Source: Pararhodobacter sp.
Lineage (GTDB): Bacteria; Pseudomonadota; Alphaproteobacteria; Rhodobacterales; Rhodobacteraceae
Direction of reading: 5' to 3'
NCBI GenBank assembly: GCA_020832545.1
Contig: JAFIEK010000027.1
Span: forward strand, 1-53,212
Length of the DNA stretch: 53,212 nt
The translations under genes and the position numbers were made by a program. Below the pieces are notes generated by a model. That model was not told the DNA's origin. It did no database searches and saw nothing but the letters and a program-made list of their open reading frames with translations. The number at the start of each line of letters is the position of its first letter. Positions within the stretch are counted from its first letter, which is position 1. Positions 25,045-33,750 of the stretch are shown here, one piece after another.

Positions 25045-25931
25045 CGCAGGAGTTTGAGGGCCGTGTTGCCATTGTCACCGGTGCCGGGGCCGGGCTGGGG
25101 CGTAGCCACGCGCTGGGACTGGCGGCGGGCGGTGCGCGTGTGGTGCTGCTGGATCTGACACGCCCTGACGCCGTGGCCGATGAGATTACGGCTGCGGGTG
25201 GCGCGGCGCTGGCGATTGCTGCCGATGTGGCCGATCTGCCTTCGGTCGAGGCGGCGGTGGCCAGCGCAATGGCGCAATGGGGCCGGATCGACATTCTGGT
25301 TAACAACGCCGGTATCCTGCGCGACAAGACCTTCGCCAAACTGACGCCTGATAACTTCGCCAAGGTGATCGACGTACATCTGACGGGCAGCTACAACTGC
25401 ACCACCGCGGTGTGGGACATCATGCGCACCCAGAACTACGGACGGATTGTTCTCACCTCCTCGGCCTCGGGGATTTTTGGCAATTTCGGTCAGTCGAATT
25501 ACGCGGCAGCCAAGGCCGCGATGATCGGGCTGATGCATGTCCTGCATCTGGAGGGGCTGCGCCACGGTATCCGCGTCAACACGCTGGCCCCCACAGCGGC
25601 CACCGGCATGACCGAGGGGCTGATTGCGCCAGAGGATCTGGCGCTTCTGGACCCGTCCACCGTGACGCCGGGGCTGCTGTATCTGGTGCATGAGGACGCA
25701 CCCTCGCGCATGATCCTTGGGGCCGGCGCCGGGGTCTTTGCCGTCACCCATATTCAGGAGACCGAAGGCAGCTGGTTGCCGCCCGAGGCGCGCACCCCCG
25801 CCGGTATCGCGGCTGCGATGGATCGCATCGATGACCGCAGCGATATGGCCGCCCATGACACCGCGCTTGATCAGACCTACAAATTTATCCGCCTCGCCCG
25901 TGCAGCGGAGCAGAGCGACAAAGCAGAGTAG
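25041..25931 (+). CDS. SDR family dehydrogenase, 3-hydroxyacyl-CoA dehydrogenase-like
   Basis: 296 residues. The Rossmann motif TGAGAGLGRSHAL (about 14-26) is followed by NNAG (about 95), the catalytic Ser region LTSSASGIFGNFG and YAAAK (about 156-160). The GRSHA form and the long C-terminal tail resemble the (3R)-hydroxyacyl-CoA dehydrogenase domain of peroxisomal multifunctional enzyme type 2, which fits a partner MaoC hydratase. It would oxidise the (R)-3-hydroxyacyl-CoA to 3-oxoacyl-CoA. ATGA overlap with the MaoC gene; the thioesterase gene starts 6 nt after its stop. Confidence 0.88.
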   Translation: MTQEFEGRVAIVTGAGAGLGRSHALGLAAGGARVVLLDLTRPDAVADEITAAGGAALAIAADVADLPSVEAAVASAMAQWGRIDILVNNAGILRDKTFAKLTPDNFAKVIDVHLTGSYNCTTAVWDIMRTQNYGRIVLTSSASGIFGNFGQSNYAAAKAAMIGLMHVLHLEGLRHGIRVNTLAPTAATGMTEGLIAPEDLALLDPSTVTPGLLYLVHEDAPSRMILGAGAGVFAVTHIQETEGSWLPPEARTPAGIAAAMDRIDDRSDMAAHDTALDQTYKFIRLARAAEQSDKAE

Positions 25932-25937
25932 CAGGCA

Positions 25938-26411
25938 ATGTATCAGCGACTGCACCCTTTGCCCAAAAAGGCCTTTCCCTGGTTCATCGAAACCCAGTTG
26001 CAATGGACCGACTCCGATCTCTACGGCCATCTCAACAATGTGTCCTATCTGGCCTATTTCGACACCGCGCTGAACATGGCGCTTGTCGAACACGGTGCCT
26101 TGGACCCCACGCCCAGCGGGCAGGGGCCTATCGGGCTGGTGGTGCAGAACGGCGCGCAGTTCTTTGCCGAGGTCGCCTTCCCGTCGCGGTTGCATATCGG
26201 GGTGCGCGTGGAAAGCATTGGCCGCTCCAGTCTGACCTGGGGTTTTGGCCTGTTTGCCCGCGACGCTGCGCTATGTGCGGCGCGGGGGTATTTTGTGCAT
26301 GTCTATGTCGACCGTGACACGCGACGCCCGCAACCGCTGGGGCCATCTCTGTCGCGCTGTGCCGAGGCCTTGTTTGTCGATCCGACGAGTGACCCTGCGA
26401 CGGGGCAATAG
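25938..26411 (+). CDS. 4HBT/FadM-like acyl-CoA thioesterase
   Basis: 157 residues with the hotdog thioesterase motif TDSDLYGHLNNVSYLAYFD (about 24-42), including the active-site Asp near the start of the long helix. This resembles 4-hydroxybenzoyl-CoA thioesterase and FadM. It would release a free acid from a cassette intermediate or product, recycling CoA. It is the last gene of the four-gene operon; the SDR stop is 6 nt upstream. Confidence 0.87.
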   Translation: MYQRLHPLPKKAFPWFIETQLQWTDSDLYGHLNNVSYLAYFDTALNMALVEHGALDPTPSGQGPIGLVVQNGAQFFAEVAFPSRLHIGVRVESIGRSSLTWGFGLFARDAALCAARGYFVHVYVDRDTRRPQPLGPSLSRCAEALFVDPTSDPATGQ

Positions 26412-26524
26412 CGCGCCCATACAACGCACAAAAAAATCACGCAGCCCTCTTGCATTTTCTCTTGCGCTGCCCAGTTATGTAAATGTAAATAACATTAACA
26501 CCGCATGAAAGAGGAGACCTGCAG

Positions 26525-26923
26525 ATGACGGCAATCGCAACATGGCCCGGACGGGCCGAAAGCTGGCTGGATGAGCGCGGAAAGCCCGCGTGGATCGCGG
26601 CCATGGTGGTCGGATTTATCGTGTTCTGGCCGATCGGCCTGGCAATTCTGGCGTATATGATTTGGGGAAAGCAAATGTTCGGAAGGTCATGTAAAGGTCG
26701 CAACCCAATGCATCGCGGTGCGATGACCAGCAGCTCGGGTAACAGCGCGTTTGACGCCTACAAGGCCGATATGCTGAAGCGGCTGGAAGATGAGCAGGCC
26801 GCCTTTGGCGCCTTCCTTGACCGGCTGCGCGAGGCCAAGGACAAGGCCGAATTCGACACCTTCATGGACGAGCGTTCGCGCAAGCGCGCCGAATCGGCCC
26901 AGCAGGGCGAGCCGGCATCCTGA
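26525..26923 (+). CDS. DUF2852 domain protein
   Basis: 132 residues. One membrane helix (about 21-45, IAAMVVGFIVFWPIGLAIL) precedes a polar, Glu/Lys-rich helical C-terminus (about 72-125) that may form a coiled coil. The pattern WLDERGKPAWIAAMV plus GKQMFG is that of DUF2852, an uncharacterised alphaproteobacterial family. GAGGAGACCTGCAG precedes the ATG. It stands alone after an A/T-rich promoter-like stretch (26470-26505) and ends at a strong bidirectional terminator. Confidence 0.82.
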   Translation: MTAIATWPGRAESWLDERGKPAWIAAMVVGFIVFWPIGLAILAYMIWGKQMFGRSCKGRNPMHRGAMTSSSGNSAFDAYKADMLKRLEDEQAAFGAFLDRLREAKDKAEFDTFMDERSRKRAESAQQGEPAS

Positions 26924-26943
26924 TCCGCCACTCAGACATGCGC

Positions 26944-26974
26944 AAACGCCCGGCCACCCAAGGCCGGGCGTTTT
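26944..26974. terminator. Bidirectional intrinsic terminator
   Basis: A perfect 12-bp stem (AAACGCCCGGCC with GGCCGGGCGTTT) around a 6-nt loop, with T/A runs on both sides, lies between the convergent DUF2852 gene (stop 26923) and the flavoprotein gene (stop 26978). Confidence 0.9.
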
Positions 26975-26977
26975 GCC

Positions 26978-29014
26978 TTACAGCGCCACCATCAGGCGCA
27001 GGGCGTCATGGATCGCAGCATGGGTGTTGCGTGCGGCCACCGCATCGCCGATGCGAAACAGTTGAAAGCGCCCCTGCGGATTTGGGCACAGGGTTTGGGG
27101 CCGGACGGCAACAAGAGCGGTGTGATCCACCGCGCCAAGGTTTGTTGATGCGGGTTTGAGCGCAAAATACAGATCCGCCAACGGGCTGGTCCCGTGATTG
27201 ACCACCACCTGATCGACCTGCCTTTCCTGCCGCGCCGCGCCGTAATCGCTGCCAATCTCTGCCAGAAGCGCATTGCCCGCCCGCCGCACCGCGATTAAGC
27301 GCCAAGTGACTGTAAAGGTTACACTCCGACCTTGCAGCGCGCGCATATAGGGCACCAGGTTCATGCCCATGACCTCAGGGGCGAAGGCGCGATCCGGGGT
27401 CATCACCTCGACGCGCGCACCGGACTCTGCCAGCTTTTCAGCGGCCAACAAAGCGGTGTGGTCGCCCGCATCGTCAAACAGCAGCACATTGGCACCGGGC
27501 CGCGCATCGCCCGACAGGATATCCCAGGCCGAAACCACCAGATCCGCGCCCTCGGTGACCACATCGGTGCGCGGCAGGCCACCGGTGGCGATGATCACCA
27601 CATCGGGCGCTTCGGCCATGACCACGGCGTCATCGGCCAGCGTGTTGAAAAGAAACCGCACGCCAAGTGCCGCGCATTCGGCCATGCGCCAGTCGATGAT
27701 GCCCGTCATCTCGCGCTTGCGCGGGTGCAGCGCGGTCAGCCGGACCTGCCCGCCGGGCTGATCGGCGGCTTCATACACCACCACCTTGTGCCCGCGCCCG
27801 GCGGCCACGCGCGCGGCTTCCAGCCCGCCGGGCCCCGCGCCGATGATGACCACCTTCCGCGGTGTATCGCTGGGCGGGATTGTCTGTGGCAATGTGCCCT
27901 CACGCCCGGTGGCGGCGTTGTGAATGCACAGTGCCATGCCGCCCTGATAGATGCGGTCCAGGCAATAATTGGCCCCCACGCAGGGGCGGATACGGTCTTC
28001 ATCGCGCGCCATGATCTTGCGCACCAGATGCGGGTCGGTCAGATGCGCGCGGGTCATGCCGACCATATCCAGCTTGCCTGCCGCGATGGCATGGCGCGCG
28101 GTGGCAACATCGGGGATGCGGGCGGCGTGGAGGATCGGAATTTCGGCGGCCGCGCGGATCTCGCCTGCGAAATCCAGATGCGGGGCGGCGGGCATGCCCT
28201 GAATGGGGATGACATCGGTCAGCCCTGCATCAGTGTCGATATGCCCGCGAATGACATTAAGAAAATCAACCATTCCTGAGGCCTTGAGCCGCTGCGCGAT
28301 CTCCAGCCCTTCGGCGCTGGTGGTGCCACCGGGCAGGCGCTCGTCGGCGACATAGCGCAGGCCAAGGATGAAATCCTTGCCCACCCGGGCGCGTGCGGCC
28401 TTCAGCACCGCAAAGGCAAAGCGCAACCGGTTGTCCAGATCGCCGCCCCAGGGCGGGGGCAGATCATTGGTCAGGGGCGAGATGAACTGATCCATCAGAT
28501 GGCCGTAGCACTCAAACTCCACGCCATCGACGCCTGCCGCCTTCATCCGCTCGGTGGCATCCGCGAAATCGGTGATGATCCGGTCGATATCCCAGTCTTC
28601 CAACCGTTTGGGGAAGGCGCGGTGCGCGGGTTCACGGGCCTCGGACGGTGCCAGAACCGGCAGCCAGTCGCCGGTATCCCAGCGGGTGCGCCGCCCCAGA
28701 TGGGTGAGCTGGATCATCACCGCCGCGCCGTGGTCATGGCATTCATCGACCAACTGACGCATCCACGGCACAACCTCGTCCTGCCATGCGAGGATGTTGT
28801 TGAACGCGGGCGGGCTGTCGCGCGAGACGCTGGCGGACCCGGCGGTCATTGTCAGGGCGACACCGCCTTTGGCGCGTTCGACATGATAGGCGCGGTAGCG
28901 CTCTTTTGGCAGGCCGTCTTCGGCATAGGCGGGTTCATGGGCCGAGATGAACAGCCGGTTTTTCAGCGTCAGATGCTTGAGCTGGAAGGGCTGCAACAGG
29001 GGATCGGTGGACAT
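26978..29014 (-). CDS. OYE/FAD two-domain demethylase, N-methylproline-demethylase-like
   Basis: 678 residues with the trimethylamine-dehydrogenase layout: an FMN-binding Old Yellow Enzyme barrel (about 5-340), an Fe-S segment (about 343-365), then FAD/NAD(P)-binding Rossmann domains (IIGAGPGGLEAA near 390). It best fits the N-methylproline (stachydrine pathway) demethylases of Rhizobiales and Rhodobacteraceae. In the Fe-S segment, CVGANYC plus a later CIHN gives Cys345, Cys351 and Cys363, but the residue equivalent to Cys348 of TMADH is Ala348. GAGGT supports the start at 29014 over an ATG two codons earlier. The substrate is unproven. Confidence 0.82.
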   Translation of the reverse strand: MSTDPLLQPFQLKHLTLKNRLFISAHEPAYAEDGLPKERYRAYHVERAKGGVALTMTAGSASVSRDSPPAFNNILAWQDEVVPWMRQLVDECHDHGAAVMIQLTHLGRRTRWDTGDWLPVLAPSEAREPAHRAFPKRLEDWDIDRIITDFADATERMKAAGVDGVEFECYGHLMDQFISPLTNDLPPPWGGDLDNRLRFAFAVLKAARARVGKDFILGLRYVADERLPGGTTSAEGLEIAQRLKASGMVDFLNVIRGHIDTDAGLTDVIPIQGMPAAPHLDFAGEIRAAAEIPILHAARIPDVATARHAIAAGKLDMVGMTRAHLTDPHLVRKIMARDEDRIRPCVGANYCLDRIYQGGMALCIHNAATGREGTLPQTIPPSDTPRKVVIIGAGPGGLEAARVAAGRGHKVVVYEAADQPGGQVRLTALHPRKREMTGIIDWRMAECAALGVRFLFNTLADDAVVMAEAPDVVIIATGGLPRTDVVTEGADLVVSAWDILSGDARPGANVLLFDDAGDHTALLAAEKLAESGARVEVMTPDRAFAPEVMGMNLVPYMRALQGRSVTFTVTWRLIAVRRAGNALLAEIGSDYGAARQERQVDQVVVNHGTSPLADLYFALKPASTNLGAVDHTALVAVRPQTLCPNPQGRFQLFRIGDAVAARNTHAAIHDALRLMVAL

Positions 29015-29159
29015 CGGCATACCTCGCTTTGCCCCAGAATGACGCGCTGTGCGACTTTCTCAACCGCAAAACGGGCCATGCCATACCCGGTCTTGCCCCT
29101 TTTCCTTGGCGCAGTTTCCCGGCATGGTCGCGCGCGGCCACGGGCAGAAGGGGTGAAAC

Positions 29160-29783
29160 ATGCGCTGGCGCGATCCATATGCGGAACCGGGGCAGGTCGT
29201 GGGCCTGTTCGGCGGCTCGTTCGATCCGCCGCATCCGGGACACTTGCACCTCTCACGTCAGGCGATCAAGCGGCTGGGGCTGGATCAGTTGTGGTGGCTG
29301 GTCAGCCCCGGAAACCCCCTCAAGCCCCATCCGCCTGCGCCCCTCTCGGACCGGCTGGCGGCGGCGCGCAAGCTGGCCGACCATCCGCGCATCCATGTAA
29401 GCGATATCGAAGACCGGCTGGGCACCCGCGCCACCGCCGATACGCTGGAGGCGCTGCACCGGCGCTATCCGGGGGTGCGATTTGTCTGGGTGATGGGGGC
29501 GGACAATCTGGCCGGTCTGCACCGCTGGGGGCGCTGGAGGGCGATCATGGACAGCGTGCCGGTTGCGGTGTTCGCCCGTCCCGGCCAGCGTGTGGCCGCT
29601 TTGACCGCGCGCGCGGCGCAACAATACGCGCGCTTTCGTTTGGGTGAGCATGCAGCGCGGGCGCTGGGCCGGGCGGCGGCCCCGGCCTGGATTTATCTGG
29701 ACATGCCGATGCGCCCGGATTCGTCCAGTGCACTCAGGGCACGGATGGACGCCGGCGGGGGTAGAAAAGTCCGGACGAAATGA
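29160..29783 (+). CDS. nadD: Nicotinate-nucleotide adenylyltransferase
   Basis: 207 residues. The nucleotidyltransferase signature [15 protein letters not shown] (about 15-29) and the C-terminal SSSALRARM (ISSTxIR equivalent, about 190-198) are present, with [14 protein letters not shown] in between. It joins nicotinate mononucleotide and ATP to give deamido-NAD in the cytoplasm. nadE, which completes NAD synthesis, is also in this window at 48.9 kb but not linked. AAGGGG precedes the ATG. In many relatives rsfS and rlmH follow nadD; here a PBP4-type gene follows instead. Confidence 0.92.
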   Translation: MRWRDPYAEPGQVVGLFGGSFDPPHPGHLHLSRQAIKRLGLDQLWWLVSPGNPLKPHPPAPLSDRLAAARKLADHPRIHVSDIEDRLGTRATADTLEALHRRYPGVRFVWVMGADNLAGLHRWGRWRAIMDSVPVAVFARPGQRVAALTARAAQQYARFRLGEHAARALGRAAAPAWIYLDMPMRPDSSSALRARMDAGGGRKVRTK

Positions 29784-29922
29784 CATAGGATTAACGAAGA
29801 ATTGTCATGCGGCCGACCTGCTTTGGTGGCAGCGTTCACCTTCGATTCTGTCGCCGCGTTTGTGCTTGCTGGTGCGCAGATGAACAGATTTGCGCCCTGT
29901 TTGTGTGCGTTAAGGAAGTGTC

Positions 29923-31443
29923 ATGGTCAAAACCCCACCGCATCTGACCCGCCGCGCCCTGCTGGGCGCGCTCGGTGCGTCGCTTGCTGTTCCCGCGCTG
30001 GCACGCGCGCCCGAACGCTCGCTGCGGCCGTTGCCGCGCGCCAGTTCTCAAGCGGGCTCAAGGGGCGGCGCGCCTGCTGTGGCGGCGCAATCGGTCGAGC
30101 GGCTGTTGCAGCGCGCCAATCTGGGCGGGGCGACCGGGTTCATCGCGCTGGATGCCGAGAGCGGGGCGGTGCTGGAGGAACATGGCGCGGATCAGCCGCT
30201 TCCGCCCGCCAGCGTGGCCAAGGCCCCCAGCGCGCTGTTTGCGCTGCATGCGCTGGGGCTGGAGTACCGCTTCATCACCCGCATTCTGGCGCGCGGCGGC
30301 TCAATCTCGAACGGCGTTCTGCGCGGCGACCTGGTTTTGCAGGGCGGCGGCGACCCCACGCTGCAAACTGCCGAACTGGCGCGCATGGCCGATGCACTGA
30401 TCCAGCAGGGCCTGCGCCGGGTCGAAGGGCGGTTTTTGCTGGATGATCGTGCCCTGCCGGCCATTCCGGCAATCAACCCCGAGCAACCGGTGCAGGCGGG
30501 GTATAACCCGGCAATTTCCGGGCTGAACCTGAACTACAACCGGGTGCATTTCGAATGGCGGATGACCGGCGGCCAGATGCGGCTGTCGATGGATGCGCGA
30601 TCAAATCGTGAGGTGCCGGCGGTTTCGGTGATCAGGATCGAAGCACAGGACCGGGTTGCGCCGGTCTATACCTATGCCGAAAACGCAGGGCGCGAGGTCT
30701 GGACGGTGTCACGCCAGGCGCTGGGCAATGGCGGCTCGCGCTGGCTGCCGGTGCGCCGCCCCGGCGATTACGCGGGCGATGTACTGCGCGCGCTTCTGGC
30801 GACGCGCGGCTGCACCGTGCCTGCGCCACAGGCTGCCAGCGGGGCCACGGGTGGCGCGGTTCTGGCCGAGAACCGCTCGGCCCAGATGAGCGAGATGATG
30901 CGCGAGATGCTGCGCTTTTCCACCAACCTCACCGCCGAATGCTCAGGCCTGTCGGCGGCGCGCCGCCATGCGCCGGGCACCACGTCCTTGCCGCAATCGG
31001 GGCAGGTGATGGGGCAATGGCTGGCACAACGATATGGCGCGCAAGGGTTGCATTTCGTGGATCATTCGGGGCTGGGCGATACCTCGCGTGTTACTGCGCG
31101 CGCCATGGCCACCTTCTTTCTGGCCGCGCACCGCGAGGGCATTCTGCCCGGCCTTCTGCGCCGTCACACCATGCGCGATGCGCAGGGCCGCGAGGTGGAC
31201 AACCACCCGGTTGCGGTGCGTGCCAAGACCGGCACACTCAACTTTGTCAGCGGGTTGGGCGGGTATGCCCGTGCGCCGGGCGGGCGCGAGATTGTCTTTG
31301 CGATCTTTTCCGGCGATACCGCGCGCCGCGCCGCCATCCCGGTGCAAAGCCGCGATCGCCCCCCCGGCGGGCAGGAATGGTCCAGGCGCGCGCGCGTTTT
31401 GCAACAAGGGCTGATCGAACGCTGGTCAGCCACTTATGGCTGA
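29923..31443 (+). CDS. dacB: D-alanyl-D-alanine carboxypeptidase/endopeptidase (PBP4 type, S13)
   Basis: 506 residues. An N-terminal signal with TRRALLGALGAS suggests Tat-like export to the periplasm. The three penicillin-binding motifs are in place: SVAK at 97-100, S333-T-N335 (STNLTAE) and K435-T-G. The long insert between the first two motifs is typical of S13 enzymes. It trims or cleaves peptidoglycan cross-links. AAGGAAG precedes the ATG. The Na/Pi cotransporter gene follows 82 nt later on the same strand. Confidence 0.92.
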   Translation: MVKTPPHLTRRALLGALGASLAVPALARAPERSLRPLPRASSQAGSRGGAPAVAAQSVERLLQRANLGGATGFIALDAESGAVLEEHGADQPLPPASVAKAPSALFALHALGLEYRFITRILARGGSISNGVLRGDLVLQGGGDPTLQTAELARMADALIQQGLRRVEGRFLLDDRALPAIPAINPEQPVQAGYNPAISGLNLNYNRVHFEWRMTGGQMRLSMDARSNREVPAVSVIRIEAQDRVAPVYTYAENAGREVWTVSRQALGNGGSRWLPVRRPGDYAGDVLRALLATRGCTVPAPQAASGATGGAVLAENRSAQMSEMMREMLRFSTNLTAECSGLSAARRHAPGTTSLPQSGQVMGQWLAQRYGAQGLHFVDHSGLGDTSRVTARAMATFFLAAHREGILPGLLRRHTMRDAQGREVDNHPVAVRAKTGTLNFVSGLGGYARAPGGREIVFAIFSGDTARRAAIPVQSRDRPPGGQEWSRRARVLQQGLIERWSATYG

Positions 31444-31525
31444 CGGCGGGTTCGGGCTTCATTTGCGCGCGCGGGCGGGGTATCGGTAGCTCTCAGGCCC
31501 CCGCACCCGTGGTGAGTATATTCCC

Positions 31526-33187
31526 GTGATACCGACCGAGCTGTTTGTTCTTCTGGGAGGGGTTGGCCTGTTCCTTTACGGAATGCAGGCGCTGACCGGC
31601 GAGTTGAAGGTCATGGCCTCGGATCAGGCGCGCAGCGCCATCCGCCGCTTTGCCGGCCGCCCCGTATCGGGCATGGCGGCGGGGGCGGCGGTGACGGCGC
31701 TGATCCAGTCATCCAGCGCAACCATGGTGATGACACTGGGTTTTGTCGGCGCCGGGATCCTCAGCTTCAGCCAGTCGCTGGGCATCATTTTGGGCGCCAA
31801 TATCGGCACCACCTTCACCGGCTGGATGGTGATGCTGCTGGGCGTCAAGATCAACCTGGGCACGCTGGCCTTTCCGGTCCTGTTCGCAGCCGGGCTGGTG
31901 CGCATTCTTGCCTCAGGCGCGGCGGCGCGGCTGGGTGGTGTGGTCGCAGGGCTGTGCTTGATCTTCATCGGGATCGATCTGATGAAGGACGGAATGGCGG
32001 TTTTCGACGGATTCCTGAGCCCTGAGAACCTGCCCACCGACACGCTTTGGGGGCGTTTGCAGCTTTTGGGGCTGGGCGTGCTGGTGACGGTGGTTACACA
32101 ATCCTCCAGCGCCGGGGTAGCGGCGGCGATCGTGCTTTTGTCCGAGGGCCATGTCAGCTTCACGCAGGCCGCAGCACTGGTCATCGGCATGACGGTGGGC
32201 ACCACATTCACCGGAATTCTGGCCAGCCTCGGCGGCAATATCGCGATGCGCCGCTCGGCGCTGGCGCATCTGATCTTCAACCTGACGCAAGGGTTGGTGG
32301 CCCTGTCGCTGCTGGATCTGGTGGTGCGCGGCATGGCTGCGGGGGTCTCGCTCGGTGATGGGCCGCTGGCGCTGGTGCTGTTTCACAGCGGGTTCACCAT
32401 TGCCGGTGCGCTTTTGTTTTTGCCAGTCGTTGCGGTGTTTGCGCGGGGTGTGGAATGGCTGGTCCCCGACAAACCGTTGGCGATTGAACGCGATCTGGAC
32501 CCACGTTTTCTGTCCGATCCGGCGGCGGCGCTGGATATGGTGCTGGCGGGGATGCGCCGACAGATTGCGGTGCTCTTTGGTCAACTGGGCGCGCAACTCG
32601 CCCCGGGACCACGGCCGCCCGCCAGCGCTGATCTGGCCGAGGACACCCGCGCAACCGATGCGCTGGGTGTGTATCTGTCACAAATTGCCCTGCCGGAACA
32701 GGACCCGCGCCGCCAAGAGCGCTATGGCGAGTTGATGGCGATCCTGGATCACCTGCGGCGGCTGATCTTTCGGGGCGGGCAGGGGGGGCGGCTGACGGTC
32801 GCGCTATACGAGCCGATGTTGCGGCGCGAGGCGCTTTACTTCGGTGCGATCCTGCGCGCAGTCGCGCAACTTGAGGCCGATTTCGTGCCGGGAGACGCCG
32901 ACAAGGCGCAGGACCACGCCGAGCGCCTGTCGCGGCTGCACAGGAGGCTGGTGCGCGCGCAGGCGCGTCTGGCCCGGCGCGAAGAGCGGTTGCGCAGGCG
33001 GGTACTGTCAACCCATGCGGCCCCGCCCCGGCTGTTCGCCATCACCGATGCGATGCGCTGGCTGCGGCGCAGCAATGCACATGCCGAGCGCGTTCTCAAT
33101 CACCTGCTGGCCGCCGAACGGCAAGCGATGGTGGCGCAGAAAGCGCCCGAACAGGGCGCAGATGATCCGCCTGCTGACGCCGCCTGA
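31526..33187 (+). CDS. Na/Pi cotransporter family protein (NptA/PhoU-like)
   Basis: 553 residues starting with GTG. The membrane part (about 1-310) has the internal duplication of Na/Pi-II transporters, shown by the two QSSSA motifs (about 61-65 and 193-197) each followed by GANIGTTFTG or GMTVGTTFTG. The C-terminal third (about 330-553) is a soluble, helical PhoU-like region rich in Arg and Glu. It likely imports phosphate with Na+, though some bacterial homologues export or move other anions. No pho box or other pho gene is nearby. The start has only a weak ribosome-binding site. Confidence 0.88.
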   Translation: MIPTELFVLLGGVGLFLYGMQALTGELKVMASDQARSAIRRFAGRPVSGMAAGAAVTALIQSSSATMVMTLGFVGAGILSFSQSLGIILGANIGTTFTGWMVMLLGVKINLGTLAFPVLFAAGLVRILASGAAARLGGVVAGLCLIFIGIDLMKDGMAVFDGFLSPENLPTDTLWGRLQLLGLGVLVTVVTQSSSAGVAAAIVLLSEGHVSFTQAAALVIGMTVGTTFTGILASLGGNIAMRRSALAHLIFNLTQGLVALSLLDLVVRGMAAGVSLGDGPLALVLFHSGFTIAGALLFLPVVAVFARGVEWLVPDKPLAIERDLDPRFLSDPAAALDMVLAGMRRQIAVLFGQLGAQLAPGPRPPASADLAEDTRATDALGVYLSQIALPEQDPRRQERYGELMAILDHLRRLIFRGGQGGRLTVALYEPMLRREALYFGAILRAVAQLEADFVPGDADKAQDHAERLSRLHRRLVRAQARLARREERLRRRVLSTHAAPPRLFAITDAMRWLRRSNAHAERVLNHLLAAERQAMVAQKAPEQGADDPPADAA

Positions 33188-33196
33188 GCGCCGCGC

Positions 33197-33619
33197 TCAG
33201 CCGCGCATATGCCGCGCGCGCGCCCCGCGCTCGATAGCGGCGGCGTGCAGGCGGTCAATGTTCAGCTCAAAGCGCAGCTCTTCGAGAAACCGCAGCTCGG
33301 TCTGCAACAGCTTGCCATCGGCGGCAGCCACGTCGCAGGCCAGCGCATAGGCGGTTTCATAAAGCCGCTCGGGCAGGGCATCGCGCACCAGCCCGAACAG
33401 CGCATCCAGCCCGTCTTCTTCTTCGAACAGATCAAAGACCGTCTGCGCCACGATCTTCACGCGGTCAAAATCATAATCGGCAAAAATTGGCAGCTGGTTC
33501 ACCAGCGCCTCGATGGCCAGAAGCTCGGCGGTGCGGATCTCGCTGTCGGCGACCGAGACAGCGATCAGCGTGGCGATCAGGCTGTCTTGCGGGGAAAGGG
33601 AAAACGGCGGCTGGGCCAT
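33197..33619 (-). CDS. TerB-family protein
   Basis: 140 residues, all helical. The pattern ISVADSEIRTAELLAIEAL-like near 17-37 and ACDVAAADGKLLQTELRFL near 98-116 is the duplicated acidic TerB/DjlA-N motif (ADG..xxxE), which can bind metal. TerB-family proteins were named from tellurite resistance, but stand-alone members like this have no defined role and no ter operon is present. AGGACAG precedes the start at 33619. It is convergent with the Na/Pi gene (stops 10 nt apart) and divergent from lysS. Confidence 0.82.
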   Translation of the reverse strand: MAQPPFSLSPQDSLIATLIAVSVADSEIRTAELLAIEALVNQLPIFADYDFDRVKIVAQTVFDLFEEEDGLDALFGLVRDALPERLYETAYALACDVAAADGKLLQTELRFLEELRFELNIDRLHAAAIERGARARHMRG

Positions 33620-33750
33620 GGGGCTGTCCTGTTCATAAGGTGTTCGGGGCAGAATATTGACTGCGACCGGGCCGGGCAATAGGAAGCGTGGCAGGAAACC
33701 CCTGCGCCCTGCCGGAGCCTTCCCCCAACCCCTGAGCGAAAGCAAGTGAC

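Noticed and set aside
33197-33619. TerB gene as part of a tellurite-resistance or phage-defence operon
   Set aside because: No other ter gene or defence-associated gene is nearby; a single stand-alone TerB-fold protein does not support such a system.
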